A stretch of 64,000 nt of DNA from Bedellia somnulentella (lineage: Eukaryota > Arthropoda > Insecta > Lepidoptera > Bedelliidae). Under the pieces are notes generated by a model. It ran no database searches. It was given only the letters and a program-made list of their open reading frames with translations, and was not told where the DNA came from. The translations under genes and the position numbers were made by a program. Where the stretch lies: NCBI GenBank assembly GCA_963576735.1, contig OY755174.1:5518001-5582000 (forward strand). Direction: 5' to 3'. Shown in pieces: positions 53,956 to 64,000 of this stretch (its first letter is position 1; the number at the start of each line of letters is the position of its first letter).

Positions 53956-54178
53956 CATACATACATATACTCACGGCCATAAATCCCAAAGGGAAACCAG
54001 AGCTTCAAAGCTGGAAACTCTTCAGCCACATTTGGTAGAAGTAAAGTATCGTTGGTGACGGGTTTCAAACCGCATCACCCTAAAACCACTTAAAAAAAGC
54101 CCCATATCCTTTATCGCCTCTTTTACAACACCCATGGGTAGAAAGAGGTAGTGACATTCTAAGCCGGCATTGCAAGGT
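53956..54178 (-). mobile_element. Family A retroposon, full length (type III), old
   Basis: CATACATACATATACTCACGG tail, AGCCACATTTGG, CGTTGGTGACGGGTTTC, ACCCATGGGTAGAAAG and head CTTGCAATGCCGGCTTAG. Confidence 0.85.
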
Positions 54179-54449
54179 TAAACAAAACATAAAAAATTGA
54201 TAGTGTGCAGTGAACAGACAGCAACAAATTCACACTTCCGCAATGCTTTTGCCTTTCATCTGTAAAGGATATTAAGAACAAAATTATCCGGTGATCAAAA
54301 AAAGATCGAACGAAGTATGTCTGTAGGTTCCTGTAAAGTGTGTCAAATAATAAATAAGTATTCAAAATAATCTAGATACATCTTACTGATTAATAATGAA
54401 ACTTTTTTTATAATATGGAATATTTTTCATAGTCCTATCGAAAAGTATG

Positions 54450-54540
54450 GTGGGTGTTTTAAATGATTTCAGGGCGATGCGGTTGGAGACAACATCCTTT
54501 ACTCTACTAAAGTTTCCCTATTCAAGTGAACATTTGTATG
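54450..54540 (+). mobile_element. Family A fragment
   Basis: TTCAGGGCGATGCGGTTGGAG with weak flanking homology and TATGTATCG at the end. Confidence 0.5.
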
Positions 54541-55520
54541 TATCGGCACATGTCAAGACGGTTAATTCTGTACTGTGGGACTCGCCAGTAAGGTCTTATG
54601 TTTTTTTTTTCTGACCGGAATATAGTACATGTGCTCGCGGGTGCCCAATACCATAATATATACCTACCCTAAACTGAAATAAACAAAATCATTTGAGAAA
54701 ATTTCTGCTCTAAAGGGGTATAATTAAGAGAACTGTTTATGAGAGAGATTATGAATTATGACATTTATGATTGATCACTTTATTGAAATTTAAGGTACGC
54801 TTTGATAACCCCTTTAAAATTTTTAGGATATGTGGAATCGCAAAATACCACAAAACGACAAATATTCTATAAAAAAAGTTGAGCGTATTTATGACATTTT
54901 ATGCATCAAAGTCATGAAGCAAATAGTAAAAAAATACTCTGTCTGCTTATAAAGTTTGACTAACAATAAATTTGTTATAAAGTTTTATCGAATTGATAAA
55001 TTAATTAATTGAAAACGTATTTAAAACCCGAAGAGTGTGAGAGTGCATAAATCTAAATAAATATATGCGCATGTAACATATTGATCAATAATATCTAGTG
55101 TGCTATCAGGTGTTAATTTTAGCTATAACAATATTTATTAGTATACGTATATTTATATTATTTGAAAAAGTGTCGTGATATTCTAGTAAGTATTTACTAT
55201 TAAGTTTAGCTAGTATAATATTTGATTTGAAGCTTACCATTATCCAATGATCTGAAATCGGATGGAAGTTAGTTGTCTTAGTTCCCATATTGTCATTTTG
55301 TACTAGAAGAATTCTAACACATTTGGTCTTGTCTCTCAATTACTAATATTGTAACAGAGTTTTGGAGATACTATTAAATAATTTATTATTTCCTGATGCT
55401 AACAAAAACGTTTGCCAAAACCTGTTGGAATATTATTAAAATGGTTTATGAATATAACATTTATTTATTGGATATGAGTGGGATGTTTTTGATAAATAAT
55501 GAAAAAAAAATAAGAAACAC
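54541..55520. other. No recognisable feature
   Basis: About 1 kb of AT-rich DNA. The 77-codon minus frame at 55106-55339 has no domain. Confidence 0.45.
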
Positions 55521-55524
55521 CCGC

Positions 55525-55812
55525 CAGTAGGTGGTACTATACCCGCCTTTCATGCAGATAGGCGTGGATTAGGATTCCGGGTCGGGCTTACACCAATACG
55601 TCTCTTGTTAAATCATGTATATGGCTAATTTATCATGGTTGTTTAATGGTAAAGGGAAACATCGTGAGGAAACACACATGCCTAAGTTGTAGTTAGTCCT
55701 GTGACAGTGTATTTTTACAAAACGGCGATAGGCCTGCCCCCTGTTACGTGAATACTCTGTCAAAACAAAACATGAGTTCTCTGAACACCAGGTGACAATG
55801 TCACGTGATACA
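55525..55812 (+). mobile_element. Family B SINE, 3' truncated
   Basis: The tRNA-like head is mutated (GTAGGTGGTACTATACC, GATTCCGGGTCGGG). The body is good up to CAGGTGACAATGTCACGTGAT, then the end and tail are missing. Confidence 0.8.
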
Positions 55813-56449
55813 CTACCTCATTAAAACTCTGTATACTGTTACATGAATATCAATTCAATGACTAGTCATATTTTGATTAAATATTCGTATTATGTATGTG
55901 CACCTTAATATAATAATATAGAAATTAATTTGTATACTTTATAGATATTAAATTAATAAATTGGTTTTTCATTAAATTTCTAAATAATATTGTATTATAA
56001 AAGCTATATAATTTTTGACAAAGTTTACTAATCTACCTGACAAACCTTTATTTTATTTATCTTCCCGTCCATAGGTGGTCTCTTATAAAATAAAAATTTG
56101 CTTTAAGATAGCAAATTGTACTAATTTCTAAAATTCTATCTCATTACTTCTGTAACTATTTTATGATTGATGTGCCATAAAGAGTTTTCTACTCTTCTCT
56201 ACTCTAAATTACAAATTTATTCAAAATTAACACGAGCCAGCACCAGAAACTGCAGACATGTCGAATTAGAGGGACAAAATATGAAATAATAAATTATCGA
56301 AAACCGTTTTAATCTCTTCTAAAAATCGTACAATGCCCCATTATCGCGGTTTACTTTATGAATGACAAAGTAAACAATTAGTAGGCCATCTGTTGTTGAA
56401 TGCGGGCAGTTTCGAAACCCTAGCTTAGTTTGCAGAAGAGCAGTGTGAG
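55813..56449. other. AT-rich sequence upstream of the candidate promoter
   Basis: No repeat recognised. The composition shifts sharply to CpG-rich from about 56450. Confidence 0.5.
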
Positions 56450-56737
56450 ATTGTGACGTCACGCCGCCGCCACGCCGCCACCGCACGCCGCCGCCGGCGC
56501 CGCACTGAAATGGTCAGTCAGGCAACAGGCCGCGAGAGTGACGACTACTACAGTACACAGTACCGACTACTACATACAGCAATCGAATCATTAGCGAAGT
56601 AGTCGATCACCGCGCGACATGTGGGCCGAGCCGCTCCTATATTAGAACACGGACATACGCGCACGCCGGCTTGCTACACGAATCACGATAAATGTACCTT
56701 TCCACGGAATTTCATGTGATAAAAGGTGTTGGTCACG
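56450..56737 (+). promoter_or_regulatory. CpG-rich promoter and 5' UTR of a + strand gene
   Basis: A perfect CRE/ATF palindrome TGACGTCA at 56454-56461 opens a run of CCGCCA-type triplets (56462-56510). An arthropod initiator-like TCAGTC lies at about 56515 and a TATA-like TATATTAG at about 56637. No other part of the window is so GC-rich for so long, and it leads directly to an ATG-led exon. CREB/ATF control and the start site are inferences from motifs alone. Confidence 0.5.
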
Positions 56738-56783
56738 ATGAGCATCTGCCGAAACTGGAGAGAATATGTAGCGGCACTCAGTG
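56738..56783 (+). CDS. Candidate first coding exon, possibly Tret1-like sugar transporter
   Basis: ATG at 56738 opens MSICRNWREYVAALS and the exon ends in phase 1 at AGTG|GTGAGT (56783/56784), a near-perfect splice donor. It follows a CpG-rich promoter. The peptide resembles the cytoplasmic N-terminus that precedes the first membrane helix in insect Tret1-type trehalose/sugar transporters (major facilitator superfamily), which often have WRQY-AAL followed by a small residue. A phase 1 G would give that small residue if the next exon starts C-x. The identification rests on about ten residues and could be wrong. The rest of the gene is outside the window, with 56784-64000 as intron. Confidence 0.38.
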
Positions 56784-57429
56784 GTGAGTGGTATTTTTGT
56801 TTACTTCCCATCCTATTATTCGCTGAAGTTCAGCGCTCGTGTTACACATTTTTAGTGTGCTCTGTTTATCGATTAATTATGTGTTAAAATGTACTCGCCA
56901 TATGGTCTAGCGTTGGAATAATAAACTGGAGTGTTATAGTCGCGCGATTGTGCAGGATTTATAAAAAATAGCCATACAAGTTAGCAGTATATACTGACGT
57001 TCGATCAACTAATTCATTGATAACGTTTAGTTGATTCAATGTGACCGTTTATGTGTAACAATGTTTCATATATATTTTATAAAAATATAACTTTGCGTGA
57101 TTTTATGAATAACAAAATACTGATGTATTTTTCAAATCAATAGGATGATGGTCGGAGTTGTTATCAACAAAATAAATCCGATAGTATATACTTATACTAT
57201 GACACTGTACACTATCTTAATTTCACCAATTTTTTTAAATGTTTGTAAAGTTTCAATACGTGCAAAGTGCGTTTCTTTTTATCTTGATTACCCACTTATT
57301 AAGCACAGACTAATATTATCTATTAAGTGGGTGGGCTTGGAGAAATATTTCGCGTCAAAAAGTTCTAATCTTTAAGCTCTTAATCCAATGAAGCTAATCT
57401 GGGATATAGTTTACCATATTATACTCGGT
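56784..57429. other. Putative intron 1, no repeat recognised
   Basis: AT-rich between the donor and the LINE R copy. The 76-codon frame at 57145-57375 has no domain. Confidence 0.45.
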
Positions 57430-58672
57430 GAGATTCATATTCTCACGCCGTTAGTTCCCATTGGGGTAGGCAGAGACTATCGATCGCCACTTTGTACGAT
57501 ACTGGCAAACCTCTCTAGCTTCATTCACATCCATCAGTCTTTTCATACATGCTCTTTTATTCTTCGTACTACGGACACCTGCCTTTTTGAGTACATTTTC
57601 TATTTGATCCAAATGTGTCCTCCGAGGTCGTCCTCTACTAACATTACCTTCCACATTGGCTCTATAGATCTCTTTTACAAAATTTACTGTCATCCATCCT
57701 CTCTATATGCCCAAACCATCTCAACATTCCTTTCTCTATCTTTCTTACAATATCATCTTTTACACCACATCTTTCACGAATCACGTCATTCCTTACACGA
57801 TCACATAACCTCACATTACAAACTTTTCTGAGGGACCTCATTTCTACTGCATTCACTCTGCTTTCATGCTTCTTCTGCCACACCCAACATTCACTACCAT
57901 ACATAAGCGTAGGAACGAGGACAGCATCATGCACAGCCATTCGAGCCTTTTCAGACACCGATTGACTAGACATGAGACTATCCAGTGCTCCATTTACCGC
58001 ATTACCCTTTTTTACTCTTCTTTCAATGTCTTCATCACACTTTCCATCCCTAGTGAACAAACTTCCCAGATATACGAACTCTTTCACTTGTTCCACTTTC
58101 TTACCATCGATCAAAATCACGCATTCAGTCATATTCTCCTCTCTCTCAAAAACCATGGTTTTGGTTTTATCTCCATTCACTCTCATTCCTTTTCTTTCAA
58201 ACGACGTACATGCAATATTCATCATCTCTTGCAACTCTTCAACCGACGATGCAAGTAACACTTGATCATCAGCATATAAGAGGCATTTGATGACGAATCC
58301 ACCCATTCTCAGTCCATACTCACTTTCACGCAACTCTATCAGACAGTCATCCATGAACAAATTGAAGAGCCACGGAGAAGCGACACATCCCTGTCGGACA
58401 CCTCTAGAGATACCGAACCAGTCTGTGTTTTCCCCATTTATTCTTACACATGCACTAGAATCCTCATAGAGTGATACCAATGCACGTATGAGTTGGCTCC
58501 CCAAGCCGAACTTGGATAACACCTCCCACAAATACTTCCTTACCACCCTATCATACGCCTTCTCTAAATCTATGAAGGAGCAATATAGTGAGATATTCTT
58601 AGAATAATACTTAGTTTTTCTAATGGATTGCATCGTGTTAACAATCTCTTGAAGTTGGTGACCAAGTATCAG
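57430..58672 (-). pseudogene. LINE R, 5'-truncated reverse transcriptase copy
   Basis: The open frame 58633-57662 (323 codons) covers RT motif A (FIDLEKAYDRV, catalytic Asp22), motif B (RQGCVASP, 80-87), motif C YADD (120-123), motif D (VNGDKTKTMVF), a YLGS segment and the thumb (RWFGHIERMDD). The frame stops because of one extra base in the A-run at 57679-57682. The downstream frame to 57454 continues the conserved C-terminus (RANVEGNVSRGRPRRTHLDQ). Homology upstream ends at about 58672, where a stop follows, so the endonuclease and RT fingers are missing. The 3' end GGCGTGAGAATATG lacks the TATG tail. The element encodes RNA-templated DNA synthesis, but this copy is dead. The clade is not assigned with certainty: the short 3' UTR and microsatellite tail suggest RTE-like. 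It lies antisense to the putative host gene. Confidence 0.92.
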
Positions 58673-59190
58673 ATGATGTTAAATAAAATAGTATTTCTGC
58701 TACCCTCGTGGAAATACGTTACGTCTACTTATTTCTTTATTTATTACACGATAAAATTATAGTCGTTATGTTTCGTTACGTTATCTTACATAAACATGAA
58801 GAACTCAAGACTATCTATAGATTTCCTAGTGTTTCCTTGACCACACGAAACTGGGACCATAATCTAGCAAAGTATAATATTATCTGTGGTTAAATATGTA
58901 CTTGGGTTCGAAGCCTTCACCTATGCATGGTCTTAATAAGTTCATTATTTTGATGTTTATTTGGTTTATTCGCCTATCTGGTGAAATTCAATCATAGTCG
59001 AGTAACTCTGATTACATCTATGACAAAAAAAAACGCTGTATGAAGCAACCGGGTAAGTACCCATAGGCCTAAAGACCTCTGTTACGTGGTACTTATGTGT
59101 GGCCGTGGCCAAAAGTGTGTATCTACGCATCAGGTGATAAAATATTACAGTTTCATATATTTGAGCTTTCTGATTTCGGCGTAAAGTAGA
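58673..59190. other. No recognisable feature
   Basis: AT-rich. 59045-59150 may hold a family B trace but is too decayed to call. Confidence 0.4.
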
Positions 59191-59199
59191 ATTCCATTT

Positions 59200-59375
59200 C
59201 TTCCTATAGGAGTTGTGGTGTCTTGAAGTTTCTAAGATTATAGAGAATGGACAAATTTTGGGCCATGCGGCTAGAATCACGTCACAAACTAACCCTTATT
59301 CAGACATCCCTCGAAAAGTGGCTAAGGAAGTATACCCGATTATGAATCTTTGGATACCTCTTCTTATTGATACTA
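59200..59375 (+). mobile_element. Family A, highly degraded
   Basis: ATTCCATTTCTTCCTATAGG, TTGGGCCATGCGGCTAGAAT and GAAAAGTGGCTAAGGAAG, in order. Confidence 0.55.
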
Positions 59376-59382
59376 ACTAAGA

Positions 59383-59690
59383 AATGTTAATATGGTTTGG
59401 GCACACAAGGATGGACGATAGTAAATTATTAAAATAGACCTATAGAGCCTATGTGGAAATTAATGTTAGCAGAGGACGACCTTCGAGGACACAATTGGAC
59501 CAAATAGAGAGTGTGCTCAAAAAGGCACTCGTCCAAAGTATTAAGAATAAAAGAGCATGTATGAAAAGATTTATGGACTCGTAAACAAAGCTAGACAGGT
59601 TTGTCTCTATGATACAATGGCGATCGATAGTGCATTACACAGGCTGAGGCCTACCCCAGTGGGAACTACTGGCGTGAGTATATGTATGTA
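59383..59690 (+). mobile_element. LINE R, 3' fragment, longest + strand piece
   Basis: Covers the equivalent of MLRWFGHIERMDDSK to the 3' end, with stops and indels. It ends ACTGGCGTGAGTATATG plus TATGTATG, giving the clearest view of the LINE R tail that family A shares. Confidence 0.88.
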
Positions 59691-59916
59691 TGTTATTGAT
59701 ACTAAATAAATGTAACCGCCCTTCATTACATCTGCGAAACTATATAAGTAGAGTTTAATTCGGTCAAGCCTTGTTTGTTTTGTAATTTAACAACTATAAT
59801 GATTTCCTTACGATGAAACGGTAGTCTCCAGAGCAAAATGTCATCAAATACTTGCAACGTATTAACAACACTAGATAATATAACAGGAAGAATGTTATCT
59901 ATGTTGATAAATAACT

Positions 59917-60260
59917 TTGCCACCAAGGTTTAGCGGTAGAATGTTCGGCTCACTATTCAGAGTTCGGGGGGTTGATTCCTGAAGACCATTAACAAATTTG
60001 TGAGAGTTAACCCAGTTCTGTAGAATATTGCAACTTTGAATCAGGTATTATCCGAAAATTAAGATGTTTGCGTGCTTCAGAGGGCATGTTAAGTCGTTAG
60101 CTCCAGCTACTATGACGGTAGAGTCGTTAGTCTTCCAACTCACACTAGGCCAGTGGTGTGGTAAATTATAGATTAAATCACGCTTTCAGGGTCCGTTTGA
60201 TCCCGTCCTTTTCATTAAATAGAAATTAGCAATAAGTCTCTAATATATTACGGTATCCCG
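59917..60260 (+). mobile_element. tRNA-derived SINE, family E
   Basis: GGTTTAGCGGTAGAATG (A box side), TTCGGGGGGTTGATTCCTG (B box side), then GCTTCAGAGGGCATGTTAAG, CGTTAGCTCCAGCTACTA and ACTAGGCCAGTGGTGTGG, a set of phrases I recall from Lepidoptera SINEs. Confidence 0.55.
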
Positions 60261-60316
60261 AGACTATCTCACAAACTGTTAAGTTTTCCTTATAATATTC
60301 GAAATAATTATTATTT

Positions 60317-60576
60317 GCATACATACATACATATACTCACGGCTATAAATCCTTTTAACGGGGTAGCCAGAACTTTGGAATTAGAAATTCCTCAGCCACT
60401 TTTGGAAGTTGATTGGGGAAAAGGTGGTAATAATAAATAAATGTTGTTGGTGACGGGTCTCCAACCACATCGCCCAAAAATCACTTAAGAAGCCCCTATA
60501 CCCTTAGTCGCCTCTTACGATCACCCACGGGTAGAAATGGGGTAGTGTTATTCTAAGCCGACACTACACGGCAAAT
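60317..60576 (-). mobile_element. Family A retroposon, full length (type II)
   Basis: Flanked by ATTATTATTT (60307-60316, 60577-60586). Near-consensus body. Confidence 0.92.
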
Positions 60577-60599
60577 ATTATTATTTCTTGGTTTAATAA

Positions 60600-60670
60600 T
60601 TATGGGTAAGTCCCAAAAAGGGGTAGCCAGAGCTTTGAAATTATTAATTCCATAGCTACTTAATTACCGC
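60600..60670 (-). mobile_element. Family A scrap, 3' part
   Basis: GTCCCAAAAAGGGGTAGCC, AGAGCTTTGAAATTATTAATTCC and ATAGCTACTTAATT. Confidence 0.65.
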
Positions 60671-60974
60671 AAGAAAGATATGGTATAATGCTATAGCTAT
60701 GCGTAGCGTAGAAGTAGTTGGTGAAACTATTAATAAATAAGATTTTTCAGTATTAAGGGACAAGAATCGTAATAATTGCAATTTATAGGCTAATTTATGT
60801 GCATGAAGGAAGCATGAAGTAAACAAGGAGTAATTTAAATGCGTATGTTTATTGAGCGTATATAAATTTCTTTCAGTATTTATTTTTTATATGTACTACG
60901 ACATAATTGAATGCATACGGCATGGCCGAAACACCGTAATAAAAATAATAAATGTCACGAATACACGTAAATCT

Positions 60975-61100
60975 TATTTTTATCGAGGTAGACAGAGGCT
61001 TTCGATCGCTACTTTATACGAAATTGGTCCCCTATCTTGTTTTTCTCACATTCATTCATCTGCACGTAAAGGTTTTTCTACCTATAATTTCGTTCTCTTG
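60975..61100 (-). mobile_element. LINE R fragment, degraded
   Basis: GGTAGACAGAGGCTTTCGATCG, CTACTTTATACGAAATTGG, and TTCATTCATCTGCACG in the order expected for the last ~120 bp. Confidence 0.65.
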
Positions 61101-61715
61101 ACATTTTAAATTGTAATCATGTAAGGGCTCATAATCATCGTTGTTATTTGCTGACAGAACTATCCATATCGGCCACTCAAAAATTAGGCATTATTTTACT
61201 GGTATCCATTATATCTACGATTATTCATAGACGCGGAATACTAGGAGTGTGTTTGTGTGTGTATATTTTGGTACATATGTAAATATAAAAATTAAAAACT
61301 AACAAAAGTAAATATTCAACAAACATCTGAATTATTTAATTAATTCTTTAACTGATATATAAATAAATTTAAAATTATCAGTCAGTAAAGTAAATTAGTG
61401 CACTATAATTTTTTGACAGACTAATAAACCAAATTTATATTTCGGCATACTTTGATCAGAGGACTATGACGAAGGTAACGTTTATCTTATCGTTGATTAT
61501 ACAACTAGTTGCTAGACGAAACAAACATAGTCTATAACGTAAAATATCTTGCCTTTTTAAGGTTAATTGAGCATGCCTATGTAAATCAGATCCTAAATCT
61601 GGCTGACATAATATGTACCATATTGTGGTGATAATCTTGTCTGACTGATAACTGTGTTTTCTGTGTTAACAGAGAACTGTAATATTGATATTTTCAGTAA
61701 CAACAATTTTCTAAA
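61101..61715. other. No recognisable feature
   Basis: AT-rich putative intron sequence. Confidence 0.45.
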
Positions 61716-61717
61716 AC

Positions 61718-61855
61718 AACATACATATACTCACGGCCGTAAATCCCAAAAACGGGTAGAAACAAAGTATGGATCCCCAACCGCATCCTCCAAACCCAAC
61801 AACACCCGTGGGTAGAAAGGTGTAGTGCAATTCTAAGCCGGCACTTAGCGGCAGT
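61718..61855 (-). mobile_element. Family A, internally deleted (type III)
   Basis: ACATACATATACTCACGGCC end and CTAAGCCGGCACT head are both present. About 100 bp of the middle is missing. Confidence 0.8.
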
Positions 61856-63250
61856 TCTAATACTGTTAAAGAGACCTGGCGTACAAACAAACACACAAAC
61901 AAATTTGACCTCTTTGTAATACGTTTAGATCTTTAAGTGTAAAATTATTACTATTATTTGTCTACCAATCCGCAATATGCTTGAGTGTTGGTGAGATAAA
62001 TGTGCCGAGATATAACAAATTAGTTGGTGGACGTTAATCTGCAGTTTTAAATAATATTATATCGCGCTTACTAATTAAATACGTTTTTCATTGAAACTGT
62101 TATTACAGTGATGAAAGATATATAAAAACATGGAAAGCAAAGAAAAACTAAGAAATATTTGCGTTCTAAACCAAATGTAAGTCAATATATTATTGTTATG
62201 GGATTTTATTGCAACACGATTGATTGATTATTATGAACTAAATTTGTCATGGACATGCAGTGTGGTAATTGATAGCCTCCTTACTACGCCGTTAATAAAG
62301 TGGTTTTGGTACTCTCATACTTATTTGATAACCTTAAGTTGGTGTAAGTGCCAAAATAGGTTTGTGTGAATATGTATTATAATATAATTTACCAAAAAAA
62401 ATTAATATACCAAGATTTTCTAAAAGTTGTAACTCAATTCTTCTAACTAATAAAATTTCATAAGGATTAATTTTTCATGTAAATACTGGCTATGTTGGAC
62501 ATCTACCAACGTACAACCGTACGTAAGTGCAACCTCATCAAATTTCCCAGCGCTTAATTTTAATGCTACTAAAACCATAAGTACAAAAATTTATAAACTA
62601 CGTAAATTTCACACATTTTTAATGCGTAAAATTTAATAAATGCTAATATTTTTGCAAAAAACATACACCAGCCCCGATAAAAATTTCAACCATTCTCTGA
62701 AATGATATGTTCATAAGCAAGAATATTACATTAATGCAAATTTTGTTGGACCATTGTTTAGTGAAGTCAATTTTTTTTTTCCATTTATATTTCAGTAACA
62801 AGCCGATTCATAAGTCTTACGGAGATATTAATAATCATCATGAAATATATCTAAAGTTAGTCAAAATAAAAGCAAAATCAGAAAAATAGATCAACAATCT
62901 TCCAAAGCATAGCCACACGTCTAATATATACTATGGGCTTTAATCTATTTGACTGACTCTGATGACTTTTTGTTTTTAGTCCGCCACTCCATCAGGAAGG
63001 CTGAAGACATATTTGACCTAAAAATAATCATACAGTGTATAATCCTGTGATAATGATATTTGCAAGTAGTTGACATAAACAATAATTGCTTCAACAAACA
63101 CTGGGCGGTTTGACCAAGCGCTAATAATGTTAACAGATGGGCGCGACTAATCTTGAAGATACAACAAAGAATCAACTTTAATTGTTTAAACTTATTTCTT
63201 GTGCCACAACACAACTGAACTGGAATATTCATTCGCATATGATTCATAAA
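61856..63250. other. No recognisable feature
   Basis: About 1.4 kb of AT-rich putative intron. The 109-codon minus frame at 62945-63274 shows no recognisable domain. Confidence 0.45.
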
Positions 63251-63254
63251 AATA

Positions 63255-63405
63255 ATCACTCTGTTAGTTCCCATTTGGGTAGGCAGAGACTATTCATCAG
63301 CACTTTATACGATTCTGGCAAACCTTTTGAGTTTCATTTACAGTATTTTTTTTCATGCATGTCTTTTTGTTCTCCACACTTCGAACCCCTGCACTTTGAT
63401 GAACC
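63255..63405 (-). mobile_element. LINE R, 3' fragment
   Basis: GTTAGTTCCCATTTGGGTAGG, CGATTCTGGCAAACC and TCTCCACACTTCGAACCCCTGC. Confidence 0.82.
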
Positions 63406-63544
63406 ATAATTACATAGCCACATGTAATTACCTAGTACCTAAATAAAATGGCGACAAGTTTGCCTTCTCACTAGAGTATACATAGCTGAAAAATAGGTGC
63501 TCTCACTGATGTGTCTGGAGACCCACAACCAATATTTTTTTGAG

Positions 63545-63630
63545 ATCACGTGAGTACACTGTCCAAGCAAAACGCGGGTACTCTGAACACCAGGTGACAA
63601 TGGCACGTGATGTTCAGAAGTATTATCAGA
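63545..63630 (+). mobile_element. Family B SINE, 3' fragment
   Basis: GATCACGTGAGTACACTGTCC, GGGTACTCTGAACACCAGG and CACGTGATGTTCAGAAG, near-consensus. Nothing is recognised from here to 64000. Confidence 0.85.
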
Positions 63631-64000
63631 TCTAAGAGAGTAATCAAATCATAGAAATAATCACCAAGTATGATTCAGCATAAGTTTTTTTAAGCATTTT
63701 AAAAACTTTTTGTCGTTTTCCGCAAGATTGATTGACTTATGTTCCAATAATTTTGTATCTTTTAATTAGTTATCGTATCATATCAATGTCTGGCAAGAGT
63801 TTTGATATCGTCCAATGCTCGTAAAAGGAAACAAGAATAATATTTAAAACCTGACCATATTTTGTGTTATCTTGTCGTTTACAAAACAGTTTGGATGAAG
63901 GTCAGACTGTTTTCAGTAGATAGTAACTTATTGGACAGACAGAACGAATTTTATAACACGTGATTAAAGCGTGCTCGTAATGAAGCACTTAAGTTCATCG

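Noticed and set aside
57388..58469. Several + strand frames of 60-147 codons
   Set aside because: They lie antisense to the LINE R reverse transcriptase and read as its complement. No domains of their own.
59045..59150. Another family B copy
   Set aside because: Only scattered short matches and no consistent order.
62945..63274. 109-codon minus-strand frame
   Set aside because: No domain. It runs into a LINE R fragment at its start, and its composition is like the flanking AT-rich DNA.

Overview
This is AT-rich, repeat-dominated insect nuclear DNA, almost certainly from a moth or butterfly. That rests on the repeat types I recognise from Lepidoptera: tRNA-derived SINEs, non-autonomous Helitrons ending in CTAG, and a LINE with a TATG-repeat tail. 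No complete host gene is visible. Nearly every open reading frame is a chance frame in AT-rich sequence or lies inside a transposable element.

Layout. From 1 to about 56.4 kb there is intergenic or intronic sequence carrying roughly 100 transposon copies. Family A is a ~240 bp SINE-like retroposon with a TATG tail and more than 40 copies. Family B is a ~360 bp tRNA-derived SINE with a TTATG tail and about 20 full or partial copies. Family C is a foldback retroposon carrying two head-to-head tRNA-like units. Families D and E are further tRNA-like repeats. LINE R is the reverse-transcriptase element that shares its 3' end with family A, and its best copy is at 57.4-58.7 kb. There are also four Helitron-like elements, two hAT-type elements with 8 bp target duplications, and several long foldback elements (16.1, 37.5, 41.1, 42.1, 53.5 kb). 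Many copies are nested, and the order of insertion can be read from intact target-site duplications.

Host gene signal. A CpG-rich block at 56.45-56.78 kb carries a CRE palindrome, an initiator-like motif and a short ATG-led reading frame that runs into a consensus splice donor. I read it as promoter plus first coding exon of a + strand gene, and tentatively as the N-terminus of a Tret1-like sugar transporter. The rest of that gene would lie beyond 64 kb, so 56.8-64 kb would be intron 1. A weaker CpG-rich, donor-ended block lies at 21.84-21.98 kb and may be another first exon. A 77 bp candidate exon lies at 7.28-7.36 kb.

Most unusual element. Family C copies are inverted dimers in which each arm holds a cloverleaf-capable tRNA-like sequence with A and B boxes, followed within a few bases by a TTTTT tract. 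Each arm therefore looks like a complete outward-facing RNA polymerase III unit. One copy has a perfect 13 bp target duplication and left-truncated copies dominate, which suggests retroposition of a self-complementary RNA rather than ordinary DNA transposition.

All alignments were made by eye. Boundaries of degraded copies are good to about 10-20 bp.
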